Shown here: positions 16,502-25,416 of the stretch, in pieces
Layout: each line of letters starts with the position of its first letter
Numbering within the stretch: position 1 is the first letter of the stretch
From: Consotaella aegiceratis
Lineage (GTDB): Bacteria; Pseudomonadota; Alphaproteobacteria; Rhizobiales; Rhizobiaceae
Assembly (NCBI RefSeq): GCF_036541425.1
Contig: NZ_JAZHFT010000002.1
Span: 124,001-188,000, forward strand
Length of the DNA stretch: 64,000 bases
Reading direction: 5' to 3'
The notes under the pieces: generated by a model
What the model saw: the letters and a program-made list of their open reading frames with translations, nothing else
What the model was told of the DNA's origin: nothing
Databases searched by the model: none
Position numbers and translations under genes: made by a program

Positions 16502-19174
16502 ATGACCAAGCGGATTTTCACCTTCAAGCGGGGCGCCGCCGATCGCACGTCCGACGCGGCCGAAGCGCTCGGCTTCAAGGGGGCCAATCTCGCCCTCCTG
16601 GCCTCGCTCGACCTTCCGGTCCCCCCAGGCTTCACGATCTCCACCTCCGCTTGGCGGCAAGCCGCGCTCCACAAGGAGCTGACGCAGGAGACCAGGGCCG
16701 ATATCCGCGCGGCGGTGGAATGGCTCGAGGAGGTGACCGGCCGCCAGTTCGACGGCGAGCGGTCCTTGCTGCTGGCGGTGCGCACAAGCGCCAAGGTCCG
16801 AATGCCAGGTCTTGCCGAGACCGTGCTCGACCTCGGCCTCAATGACCGGACCGTGGAGCTGATCGCGACGGAGCTCGGCGACGAGGCCTTCGCGTTCCGC
16901 AGCTACCGGCGCTTCATCGAATCCTTCTCCGCGCTTGTCTACAATGTCGATCCGGCGGACTTCGAGGATCTGGCGGACGAGGAGCGCCAGAAGTCCGGCT
17001 GGACCTCCGACGAGCCCGCGACGGCCGATGAATGGCGCGCGCTGATCGCCGCCTATCTGACCTATCTCGAAGACGAACTGGGCGAGACGCTGCCGCAAAC
17101 GCCGCTGGAACAGCTCTATCAGGCGATCGAGGCATGCTTCGCCAGCTGGCGCAAACCGGTGGCGCGAACCTTCCGCGCAGCACACGGCGTTCCCGAGAAT
17201 GCCGGCCTTGCGGTAACCGTCCATGCCATGATCTTCAACGAACGGGACGAAAATTCCGGCACCGGGCGGGCCTTGTCGCGCGACTTCGCCACCGGCGAAT
17301 CGCGCCTCACAGGCGAATTCGTCCTCGGCGTCCGCGACCGCGACCAGTTCGGCAATGGCGGCGAGGTCTGGGATCTGGGCAAACTGCACGAACCGCAGCA
17401 TCGGCCCCTCTTTCCCGCCGCCCTCGATCAGCTCGCGGACCACGTACGCCGCCTCGAAGCGCATGTCGGCGATGCCGTCGAGGTGAGCTTCATGGTCGGC
17501 GACAGCGAGTTGTTCCTGCTCCAGTCCGGCATCGCCAAGTGCAACGCCGCCGAGGCGATCCGCGTCGCCGTCAAACTCGTCGGCGAAGGCCTGGTGGATC
17601 CGGAAGAGGCCTTGCTGCGCATCGACCCCAACTCGCTGGACCAGCTGCTGCATCCGACCATCGAGCGCTCCGACGCGCTGCAGCTCGTCGGCAAGGGCAT
17701 GCCGGCCTCGCCCGGAGCCGCGACCGGCGTGATCGCCTTCACGGCCGAGCAGGCCCAGGCGCTGGCGGCCGAAGGCCGTCCGGTGATCCTGGTGCGCACG
17801 GAGACCTCTCCCGAAGACATTCACGGCATGCATGTGGCCGAGGGCGTGGTCACCGTTCGCGGCGGCACCACGAGCCACGCGGCCGTCGTCGCGCGCGGCA
17901 TCGGCAAGCCCTGCGTGACGGGGGCCGGCTGGATGCGCATCAATCTCGACGCCGGAACCGTCACGACGCAGGAGCAGACGCTTCGCAACGGCGACTGGAT
18001 CACCATCGACGGTTCGACGGGCGAGGTGATCCGAGGCCGGACGGCGCTGCGCACTCCCTCGCTCACCGGCGACTTCGCCGCATTGATGGCCTATTCCGAC
18101 CGGGCGCGGCGGATGCGCGTGCGCACCAATGCCGAGACTCCGAGCGAGGCCCGAGCGGCGCGAACCTTCGGTGCGGAAGGAATCGGCCTGTGCCGGACGG
18201 AGCACATGTTCTTCGACGGCGAACGGATCCAGGCGATGCGCGAGATGATCCTCGCGGCGGACGAGGCCGGGCGCCGGGCCGCCCTCGACCGGCTCCTGCC
18301 GATGCAGCGGTCCGACTTCATCGAGCTGTTCGAGATCATGGCGGGACTGCCCGTCACCATCCGGCTGCTCGATCCGCCGCTGCACGAATTTCTGCCGAAG
18401 GGCGAGGCGGAGGTCCAGGAAACCGCCCGGCTGCTCGACATGGACGCCGACGCGTTGTGCGAACGCATCATCGCACTGAAGGAATTCAACCCGATGCTCG
18501 GCCACCGCGGCGTCCGGCTGGCCATTTCTTATCCGGAGATCGCCGAGATCCAGACGCGGGCGATCCTGGAAGCGGCGATCGAGGCGGGCGCCAGGGCCGG
18601 CGCGGCCGTGGTCCCGGAAATCATGCTGCCGCTGGTCAGCCTTCGCAAAGAGCTCGACTTCGTCAAGGCACGGATCGACAAGGTCGCCGAGCTCGTCATG
18701 GCCGAGCGCGGCACCAGCGTGACCTATCACGTCGGAACCATGGTGGAGCTGCCGCGCGCGGTGGTGCGCGCCGATACGCTGGCCGACATCGCCGACTTCA
18801 TGTCCTTCGGCACCAACGACCTCACCCAAACGGTGTTCGGCATTTCGCGCGACGATTCGGCAAACTTTCTGGCGACCTACGAGCGGCAGGGCATTCTCGC
18901 GCGGGATCCGTTCCAATCGGTCGATGTCGAGGGTGTCGGCGAGTTGATCGGGCTGGCCGTCGACAAGGCCCGGCGGACACGGCCCGACATTCCGATCGGC
19001 GTCTGCGGCGAGCAAGGCGGCGATCCCGCCTCGATCGACTTCTTCGAGCAGGTCGGGTTGAACTACGTCTCCTGTTCACCCTTTCGGGTGCCGATCGCGC
19101 GGCTGGCGGCGGCGCAGTCGGCCATCCGTTCCGCCCGGCTTCTGCAGGGGCGGCGGCGCAGCCCGCTGGTATAG
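16502..19174 (+). CDS. ppdK: pyruvate, phosphate dikinase
   Basis: 890 residues, full length. Interconverts pyruvate + ATP + Pi with PEP + AMP + PPi. N-terminal ATP-grasp domain (GFKGANLALLASLDLPVPPGFTIS at the start), central phosphohistidine domain with the catalytic His in GGTTSHAAVVARGIGKPCVTG (~residue 458), and C-terminal PEP/pyruvate TIM barrel with GICRTEHMFF-type (GLCRTEHMFF) and GVCGEQGGDP motifs. In rhizobia it allows gluconeogenic growth. Preceded by an unusual structured leader; the large open frames on the opposite strand are shadows. Confidence 0.97.
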   Translation: MTKRIFTFKRGAADRTSDAAEALGFKGANLALLASLDLPVPPGFTISTSAWRQAALHKELTQETRADIRAAVEWLEEVTGRQFDGERSLLLAVRTSAKVRMPGLAETVLDLGLNDRTVELIATELGDEAFAFRSYRRFIESFSALVYNVDPADFEDLADEERQKSGWTSDEPATADEWRALIAAYLTYLEDELGETLPQTPLEQLYQAIEACFASWRKPVARTFRAAHGVPENAGLAVTVHAMIFNERDENSGTGRALSRDFATGESRLTGEFVLGVRDRDQFGNGGEVWDLGKLHEPQHRPLFPAALDQLADHVRRLEAHVGDAVEVSFMVGDSELFLLQSGIAKCNAAEAIRVAVKLVGEGLVDPEEALLRIDPNSLDQLLHPTIERSDALQLVGKGMPASPGAATGVIAFTAEQAQALAAEGRPVILVRTETSPEDIHGMHVAEGVVTVRGGTTSHAAVVARGIGKPCVTGAGWMRINLDAGTVTTQEQTLRNGDWITIDGSTGEVIRGRTALRTPSLTGDFAALMAYSDRARRMRVRTNAETPSEARAARTFGAEGIGLCRTEHMFFDGERIQAMREMILAADEAGRRAALDRLLPMQRSDFIELFEIMAGLPVTIRLLDPPLHEFLPKGEAEVQETARLLDMDADALCERIIALKEFNPMLGHRGVRLAISYPEIAEIQTRAILEAAIEAGARAGAAVVPEIMLPLVSLRKELDFVKARIDKVAELVMAERGTSVTYHVGTMVELPRAVVRADTLADIADFMSFGTNDLTQTVFGISRDDSANFLATYERQGILARDPFQSVDVEGVGELIGLAVDKARRTRPDIPIGVCGEQGGDPASIDFFEQVGLNYVSCSPFRVPIARLAAAQSAIRSARLLQGRRRSPLV

Positions 19175-19205
19175 CGGGGGCGGCCAGTCTTTGCCCTTTC
19201 GGGCT

Positions 19206-20987
19206 TCAGAGCCCGTAATAGAAGCTGATGGCGATACAGCTTGCCAGGCCGACGAGAATGTTCATCGGCACGCCGATCTTCACGAAATCCAGGAACTGGT
19301 AGTTGCCCGCGGCATAGACCAGCGTGTTGGTCTGGTAGCCGATCGGCGTGGCGAACGAGGCCGACGCGCCGAACATGACGGCCGCCACGAGGCTGCGCGG
19401 CTCCATTCCCAGCGACACGGCCAGACTGATCACCACCGGTGTCAGGATCACCGCGACCGCGTTGTTGGTGACAATCTCCGTCAGCACCGAGCAGATCGCA
19501 TAGACGATGACCAGCACCAGGAACGGCGGCGCATCGCGCATCAGCGGCTCCGCCGTCTTGACCAGCAGGTCGATCGCACCGGCCTGCTCCATGCCCTGGC
19601 CGATCGCCAGCATGGCGAAGATCAGGATCAGGATGTCGCCGCGAATCGAACGCCAGGCTTCATCCGCGTCGAACACGCGCACCAGCAGCAATCCGGCGAT
19701 GGCCAGAAAGGCGAGGATCTGAATCTGGGCGACGTCCATGGCAGCCAGAATGACGACGGCCGCCAGGGCGCCGATCGCCAACGGTGCCTTGGAGCGGCGG
19801 AAGGAGCGCGCCTTGGTGACGTCGACGCCGATGAGGTCGTTGGCTTCGGCGATGCGGGCGATCGCCTCCGGGCGACCTTCGAGCAGCAGCCGGTCGGCCG
19901 GACGCAGCCGCGTTTCCGAAAGCGAGGGGCCGGGAAGATGGCGATGGCGGGCCACGCCGAGGACCGCGACGCCCGAGCCGGACAGCTCCACCAGATCGGA
20001 AATCCGCCGTCCGATGCCGCGCCGGAATGGCGCCACGGTCGCCTCGGCGACGATGCTCGCCTCGTCCTTGGACCGCTTGGCGACCCGCGCCACCCGATAG
20101 TCCTCGCTGTCGTTGAGGGTCAGGATTTCCTCCGGCGTGCCCACCAGAATGATGCGATCGGCCCGCTGCAGTTCCTGCTCGCCGAGATTGGCGCGCAGAT
20201 GATTGCCCCCACGCTTGAGCGCCACCACCCGGACCCCGCGCGTGGAAAGCTCGGCGATGTCCTTCAGCTGCTTTCCGATCGAGGCGGCGCCTTCGCCGAC
20301 GACCACCTCGGTCAGGTAGCCGCCGGCATTGACGGCACCCAGCGCATCGACGGCGGAAGCTCGGTCGGGCAGCAGATACCGCCCCGCAAAGACCAGGAAG
20401 GCCACGCCGACCGTCGCCGCGACAATGCCGATCGGCGTGATCTCGAAGATCGAGAACGGTTCGAGGCCGTTGTTGCGGGCGACGCCGTCGACCAGGAGGT
20501 TGGTCGAGGTGCCGATGAGCGAGCAGGTGCCGCCGAGAATGGCGACGAAGGAGAGCGGAACCAGAAGCCGCGTCGGGGCGAGGTCGAGCTTCTTGGCCAG
20601 TTCGATGACCACCGGGATCAGCACCAGCACGACAGGCGTGTTGTTCATGAAGGCGGAAGCGACGAGCGTCCCGGCGACCATGGCCGCAAGCGTCAGTCGC
20701 GGACGCTTCTCGGCGCTGGCGACGATGCGGCTGGCCGCGCCTTCCAGCGTTCCGGTGCGGATCAGCGCGCCGGACAGGACGAACATCGCTCCGATGGTGA
20801 TCGGCGCGCTGTTGGAGAACACTTCGGTGAACTGGTCTCCATTGATGTAGCCGAGCGCCAGAAAGGCAACGGCTCCGGCCGTCGCCGACACTTCCGGCGG
20901 ATAAAGCTCCATTGCGAAGGATACGAAGACCAAGGCCACGATGACCAAACCGATCAGGGCCGAATAGTCGAGCAGGAAAGCTTGCAT
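19206..20987 (-). CDS. SLC13/DASS family permease with two RCK_C (TrkA-C) domains
   Basis: 593 residues from ATG 20987. Two membrane halves with the divalent-anion transporter signatures: FMNNTPVVLVLIPVVIELAKK and GTCSLIGTSTNLLVDG in the first half, ILTEIVTNNAVAVILTPVVISLA in the second half. The soluble middle (~205-390) contains two TrkA-C-like domains (VVVGEGASIGK..., RRGIGRRISDLVELSGSGVAVLGV). Transport of sulfate, dicarboxylates or similar anions is the family role; substrate is not readable from sequence. Convergent with ppdK with about 30 bp between stops. Confidence 0.9.
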   Translation of the reverse strand: MQAFLLDYSALIGLVIVALVFVSFAMELYPPEVSATAGAVAFLALGYINGDQFTEVFSNSAPITIGAMFVLSGALIRTGTLEGAASRIVASAEKRPRLTLAAMVAGTLVASAFMNNTPVVLVLIPVVIELAKKLDLAPTRLLVPLSFVAILGGTCSLIGTSTNLLVDGVARNNGLEPFSIFEITPIGIVAATVGVAFLVFAGRYLLPDRASAVDALGAVNAGGYLTEVVVGEGAASIGKQLKDIAELSTRGVRVVALKRGGNHLRANLGEQELQRADRIILVGTPEEILTLNDSEDYRVARVAKRSKDEASIVAEATVAPFRRGIGRRISDLVELSGSGVAVLGVARHRHLPGPSLSETRLRPADRLLLEGRPEAIARIAEANDLIGVDVTKARSFRRSKAPLAIGALAAVVILAAMDVAQIQILAFLAIAGLLLVRVFDADEAWRSIRGDILILIFAMLAIGQGMEQAGAIDLLVKTAEPLMRDAPPFLVLVIVYAICSVLTEIVTNNAVAVILTPVVISLAVSLGMEPRSLVAAVMFGASASFATPIGYQTNTLVYAAGNYQFLDFVKIGVPMNILVGLASCIAISFYYGL

Positions 20988-21152
20988 GAAGGCTCGATGA
21001 CAGACAGCACGAGCGAATGAACATGCAGGGCCGAGACGGAACGGCAAGAGCCGCCCCTAAAATGTCGCGGTTTCAGGGCCATGCCGGACGACGCCAAGAC
21101 CGGAAGCCATGGCGTGCATTGGTCAGAATCCCGTTCTGAGGTATCAGAAGCC

Positions 21153-22079
21153 ATGAGCATCGCCGCCCGATATGCCGGATCCAGGATGGCCGGCCACTAC
21201 CTCACCCGACGCCTGCGTGCCGCGGGTTGGGCGTGGCGGCTCGCGACCTTTTCGTTGATCCTGCTGCCGGTCACGATCCTGCTCTACCGCCTCGGCGTGG
21301 TCGAGCTGAACGCCCTCTTCATGCTGCTGGGCCTGACCGGCGGCCTTGCCGCGCTGGCCCTGTTGCTGTCGCTGTTGGTGCTGCAGCGGGTCTGGCGCAA
21401 AGGCGATCATGGCGGCGGACGTGCGGTTTCCGCCCTGCTCTTGGCGCTTCTGGTTCTGGCCCCCTTCGTTCTGGCGGCCGCCCTGTGGGAAGCCAATCCC
21501 CGCGTCAACTGGGCTGTGACCGGAGAAGAGGAAGCGGTTCCCGTCGGCACGATCCAGGCCCGCGCGCTCGGCGAGATCCGGACCACCGGCACGGCCTCTC
21601 CCGATCAGACGCTGAGCGGACGTCGCTTCAGGGCGAGCGCCGCCCAGATCAACACGGTCGCTCGCGACGTGCTGGATGCGAAGGGATGGTCCGTCGAAAG
21701 CGTCATCGCCGGCGCGCCGGTTCCACCGGAACCCGCATCGGAGGCTTTGCCCAACGACCTGCAGGACGGGGCGGCCGCCGGCGGCACCGCGCTGACAGAG
21801 GACGACGAGGCCCAGGGACCTGCTCCCGATCCGGCGAGCCGGCCCGACGCCCAGGATTACGTCATCACGGCCGTCGCCCGCAGTCCGGTCTTCGCCTTCC
21901 CGAGCGAAATCGTCATCCGCATCCATGAGGTGGCGGACGAAACCCGCGTCGAGATGCGGTCGACCTCGCTCACCTTGCCCTACGATCTCGGGCAGAACGC
22001 CCGTTTCATCCGGGGCTTCCTCACCCAGCTGGACGATGCCGCCGCCGCCGTCGAAGGCGTCACGGCCGCCGGCGGCTAA
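21153..22079 (+). CDS. DUF1499 domain-containing membrane protein
   Basis: 308 residues from ATG 21153; ATG 21081 would add 24 residues. Three hydrophobic segments in the first ~115 residues, then a DUF1499 region: SAAQINTVARDVLDAKGWSVESV and, after an acidic Ala/Pro/Asp insert (~200-235), DYVITAVARSPVFAFPSEIVIRI and VEMRSTSLTLPYDLGQNARFIRGFL. Function of the family is unknown. Divergent from the SLC13 gene; convergent with purD. Confidence 0.82.
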   Translation: MSIAARYAGSRMAGHYLTRRLRAAGWAWRLATFSLILLPVTILLYRLGVVELNALFMLLGLTGGLAALALLLSLLVLQRVWRKGDHGGGRAVSALLLALLVLAPFVLAAALWEANPRVNWAVTGEEEAVPVGTIQARALGEIRTTGTASPDQTLSGRRFRASAAQINTVARDVLDAKGWSVESVIAGAPVPPEPASEALPNDLQDGAAAGGTALTEDDEAQGPAPDPASRPDAQDYVITAVARSPVFAFPSEIVIRIHEVADETRVEMRSTSLTLPYDLGQNARFIRGFLTQLDDAAAAVEGVTAAGG

Positions 22080-22136
22080 GCCTTCGGCTTCCCTCTCCGG
22101 CCGAGGACCAGCGGGTCACAACGGTCAATTTGATGG

Positions 22137-23405
22137 TCAGGAGGTCTCGCGCATGATCGCCCGGTGGCCGATGTCGGACCGGTAGAAGCCCTCCGGCCAA
22201 TCGACCTGCTCGACGGCCTCGTAGGCGCGCCTCGCCGCCTCGCGGACGGTGCCCCCCCGGGCGGTGACGGCGAGTACGCGTCCGCCGCTAGCCAGCAGTC
22301 GGCCATCTTCGAGCCGCGTGCCGGCATGGAAGACGTGCCTGCGCTCGTCTCCCTCCGGCAGCGATCCGATCACGCTGCCCTTGGCGTAGGGGCTGGGATA
22401 GCCGCGCGTCGCCATGATCACCGTCAGCGCGGCGTCCTCGGACCATTGCGGCTCGACGCCCGACAGGTCGCCCTTGGCGACGGCGAGCAGGATCGGCAGG
22501 AGATCGCTGTCGAGGCGCATCATCAGCACCTGGCATTCGGGATCGCCGAAGCGCACGTTGTATTCGATGAGCTTGGGACCCTGCTCGGTCAGCATCAGCC
22601 CGGCGTAAAGCACGCCCTTGAACGGCGTTCCCGCCTCTCTCATGCCGGCGAGCGTCGGACGGATGATCTCGTCCATGGCACGCCGGACCAGGGACGGCGT
22701 CATGGCGGCGGCTGGCGAGACGGCACCCATGCCGCCGGTGTTCGGCCCGCGATCGCCGTCGAAGGCGCGCTTGTGGTCCTGAGCCGTGCCGAACAGCAGC
22801 GCCTGCTCGCCGTCGCACAGGCAGAACAGGCTCGCCTCCTCGCCCTCGAGATATTCCTCGATCACCACGCGGGCGCCGGCCCCCTCATCGAAACAGGCAC
22901 GCACCGCGCCGAGCGCCTCGTTGAGCGTCGTCGCCACGGTGACGCCCTTGCCGGCGGCCAGCCCGTCGGCCTTGACCACGATCGGCACGCCGACCCGCCG
23001 CAGATGGGCCTCGGCCTCGTCGAGTGCCCGGAAATGGCCATAGCGCGCCGTCGGAATGTCCATGCGCTCGCACAGGTCCTTGGTGAAGGCCTTGGAGCCT
23101 TCGAGCCGTGCGGCTGCCGCCGATGGACCGAAGACGAGGATGCCGGCCGCCTCCAGAGAGTCCGGCAGTCCTGCAACGAGCGGCGCCTCGGGTCCGACGA
23201 CGACCAGGTCGATCGCCTTGTCGCGGCAGAAGCCGATCACCGACGAATGGTCGTCGACGTCGCACTCGGCGAAACGGGCACAGGCGGCCATGCCCGGATT
23301 GCCGGGCGCGACATAGAAATTGCCGAGTTCAGGCGACTGCGCCAGCTTCCAGGCGAGAGCGTCCTCACGGCCGCCGGATCCGATGAGGAGAACGTTTAGG
23401 GTCAT
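22137..23405 (-). CDS. purD: phosphoribosylamine--glycine ligase
   Basis: 422 residues. Second step of purine synthesis: joins glycine to 5-phosphoribosylamine using ATP. Opens with LLIGSGGREDALAWKLAQSP (family consensus usually has His where this has Asp), followed by the ATP-grasp core (PTARYGHFRALDEAEAHL, VVKADGLAAGKGV, GGMGAVSPA) and the C-terminal FHAGTRLEDGRLLASGGRVLAVTARG. Monocistronic-looking here; divergent from ubiA across ~230 bp. Confidence 0.97.
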   Translation of the reverse strand: MTLNVLLIGSGGREDALAWKLAQSPELGNFYVAPGNPGMAACARFAECDVDDHSSVIGFCRDKAIDLVVVGPEAPLVAGLPDSLEAAGILVFGPSAAAARLEGSKAFTKDLCERMDIPTARYGHFRALDEAEAHLRRVGVPIVVKADGLAAGKGVTVATTLNEALGAVRACFDEGAGARVVIEEYLEGEEASLFCLCDGEQALLFGTAQDHKRAFDGDRGPNTGGMGAVSPAAAMTPSLVRRAMDEIIRPTLAGMREAGTPFKGVLYAGLMLTEQGPKLIEYNVRFGDPECQVLMMRLDSDLLPILLAVAKGDLSGVEPQWSEDAALTVIMATRGYPSPYAKGSVIGSLPEGDERRHVFHAGTRLEDGRLLASGGRVLAVTARGGTVREAARRAYEAVEQVDWPEGFYRSDIGHRAIMRETS

Positions 23406-23638
23406 GGGTTGGCCGTCTATATCGCAGGTCGATCGAGTAAGCCAATTACGGATGCGCGACGGCCAAGGTCAAGACCAAATGGCGCGGCATGGCACGATGC
23501 CCGCGCAACGACCGCTAGTCTGGAATGTTGATAAACAACCCTTCCGGCAACGCATCCTCGATGCTAACAATTCTGTATAAGTTGCCGATGGCAACGAAAA
23601 GTCCTTGACGGATGAACCGTCGCAGGCACTCTCCGAAC

Positions 23639-24634
23639 ATGACGAATCTCAGAGGCGGCCTCGCGTCATCCGTAGACCGTGTATCCGATGCGCCGTCTAA
23701 CAATTGGGTCTATCGACTGCTGCCACGCGGCCTGTGGCCCTATGCGCAACTGGCCCGCTGGGATCGTCCGATCGGCTGGCAACTGCTTCTGTGGCCGTGC
23801 TGGTGGGCGGCGGCCCTCGCGCCGCAAAAGATAGCGCCGACTGCGGTTCACACCGGCCTGCCCTCGGGCTGGCATCTGGCCCTGTTCGTGATCGGCGCGA
23901 TCGCCATGCGCGGCGCCGGCTGCACCTACAACGACCTGGTCGACCATGAGATCGACGCCAAGGTGGCGCGCACCCGGTCGCGGCCGCTGCCGTCCGGCCG
24001 CGTGACGCGGCTGGAGGCCAAGCTGTTCCTGCTCGTGCAGGCGCTGGTCGGGTTCGTCGTGCTGCTGCAGTTCAATTTTTTCGCGATCCTGCTCGGCATC
24101 GCCTCGCTCGCCGTGGTCGCGATCTATCCGTTCATGAAGCGCTTCACCGACTGGCCGCAGTTCGGCCTCGGCCTCGCCTTTTCCTGGGGTGCGCTGATGG
24201 GCTGGGCCGGCTACTGGGGCTCGCTTACCCTGTCGCCGTTGCTGCTCTATGCCGCATGCGTGCTGTGGACGATCGGTTACGACACGATCTATGCGCATCA
24301 GGACAAGGAGGACGACGCCCTGGTCGGCGTACGATCGACGGCGCGTCTGTTCGGCGAGCGCACCAAGCTCATGCTCGCCGTCCTCTATTGCGGCACGATC
24401 GTCTTGATGGCGCTGGCCTTCGCCACGGCAGGCGCCGATGGCGGCCCCGGCTGGCCGGCCTATGCGGGGCTGGCGATCGGCGCCATGCAGATGACGTGGC
24501 AGATCGCCACGCTCGACATCGACGATCCGGATCAGTGCCTGCTGCTGTTCAAATCGAACAGCCTGTTCGGCTGGATCATCTTCTTCGGCCTGGTGTTCTC
24601 GGCCCTGTGGATGCTGTCTTTTCCGATCCGGTGA
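23639..24634 (+). CDS. ubiA: 4-hydroxybenzoate polyprenyltransferase
   Basis: 331 residues from ATG 23639; ATG 23612 is an alternative. Integral membrane enzyme that prenylates 4-hydroxybenzoate for ubiquinone synthesis. First Asp-rich motif is NDLVDHEIDAKVARTRSRPLPSG, second is DTIYAHQDKEDDALVGVRSTA; eight or nine hydrophobic helices are seen. Fits with the polyprenyl diphosphate synthase gene at 37.4 kb, which would supply its prenyl donor. The AT-rich upstream stretch around 23560-23590 probably holds the promoter. Confidence 0.96.
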   Translation: MTNLRGGLASSVDRVSDAPSNNWVYRLLPRGLWPYAQLARWDRPIGWQLLLWPCWWAAALAPQKIAPTAVHTGLPSGWHLALFVIGAIAMRGAGCTYNDLVDHEIDAKVARTRSRPLPSGRVTRLEAKLFLLVQALVGFVVLLQFNFFAILLGIASLAVVAIYPFMKRFTDWPQFGLGLAFSWGALMGWAGYWGSLTLSPLLLYAACVLWTIGYDTIYAHQDKEDDALVGVRSTARLFGERTKLMLAVLYCGTIVLMALAFATAGADGGPGWPAYAGLAIGAMQMTWQIATLDIDDPDQCLLLFKSNSLFGWIIFFGLVFSALWMLSFPIR

Positions 24635-24642
24635 GCCTGCTT

Positions 24643-24668
24643 GCGCGGGAGAGACGTTTCCCCCGCGC
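24643..24668. terminator. GC hairpin between ubiA and DUF6101 gene
   Basis: Inverted repeat GCGCGGG / CCCGCGC with a 12-nt loop, located between the convergent stop codons at 24634 and 24675. No long T-run on either side. Confidence 0.45.
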
Positions 24669-24674
24669 GACGCG

Positions 24675-25244
24675 TCAATTCCGCGCGATGATTTCCTTGC
24701 CCTCGACGACCATGCGCACGCCGAGGCCCGGCTTGCGTCTCGCCAGGAAGCGCGGACGACGACCACGATTGGGCGAGCGGCGACGCGGCGCCGGCTGGCT
24801 GGATCGCACCATTCCGAGAGAATCCTCCAGCGGACGAGCCTGCCCGTCCGCCTCGATCATCAGCATCGGAAGGCTGTAGAGGTCCGACCATCCGCGCCAG
24901 TCGGCCGCGACGTCGTAAAGATCGGAGGCGACCAGCAGCGGCACCGACAGCAGCGGATCGTCGTGCAGCAGTTCCAGCGTGACGGTCACGTGTCCCGCGT
25001 CGTCTTCCATGGCACGCGCCGCAACGCCGCGGAAAGCCCGGGGCGCCAGAGCGACCGACACCGGAATCTGGCACTGGTCGAGCGTGCGGCGAACGACGGC
25101 GCCGCGCCGGCTGACCCGATAGGAGATCTTTTCGCCGGCTTTGGTCATCTCGACGCTTTGATAGCCGTCGAGACTGGGATCCAGTCTGATCGGCGCGCTG
25201 GCCCACTCGGGCCTTGCCATCTCGATATTGGACACGGTGCTCAT
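24675..25244 (-). CDS. DUF6101 family protein
   Basis: 189 residues from ATG 25244. Resembles the uncharacterised rhizobial family DUF6101: RLDPSLDGYQSVEM, ISYRVSRRGAVVRRTLDQCQIPVSVALAPRAFRGVA, then a basic Arg/Pro-rich segment RRRSPNRGRRPRFLARRKPG before the C-terminal MVVEGKEIIARN. No catalytic motif recognised; the basic tail might bind nucleic acid or acidic partners, which is speculation. Neighbouring ubiA as in related genomes. Confidence 0.75.
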   Translation of the reverse strand: MSTVSNIEMARPEWASAPIRLDPSLDGYQSVEMTKAGEKISYRVSRRGAVVRRTLDQCQIPVSVALAPRAFRGVAARAMEDDAGHVTVTLELLHDDPLLSVPLLVASDLYDVAADWRGWSDLYSLPMLMIEADGQARPLEDSLGMVRSSQPAPRRRSPNRGRRPRFLARRKPGLGVRMVVEGKEIIARN

Positions 25245-25416
25245 TGTTGACGCCTCTGTCTTTGCCTCCTGAGAGCCGATGTTTCGGTCTCTCACTGGTC
25301 GGTAGGTCCGACCGAATGTCGAGAAGCTACAGAGGTGCCCTTGCACTCATGCTAAGAAATTCGGTTAAGTGTTTATCACTTCAGCGAAGGTTATCAGGAT
25401 CACAATAGAAAAGATT

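Noticed and set aside
16316..19015. 899-codon open frame on the minus strand opposite ppdK
   Set aside because: Its sequence is Arg/His/Gly-rich with no family pattern, while the plus strand encodes a perfect PpdK. It is a GC-rich antisense shadow.
19191..21020. 609-codon open frame on the plus strand opposite the SLC13 gene
   Set aside because: Composition of Asp/His/Arg/Gln typical for antisense of a membrane protein gene; no domain.
23515..23703. 61-codon open frame near the ubiA start on the minus strand
   Set aside because: Overlaps the ubiA N-terminus, no ribosome site, no similarity.
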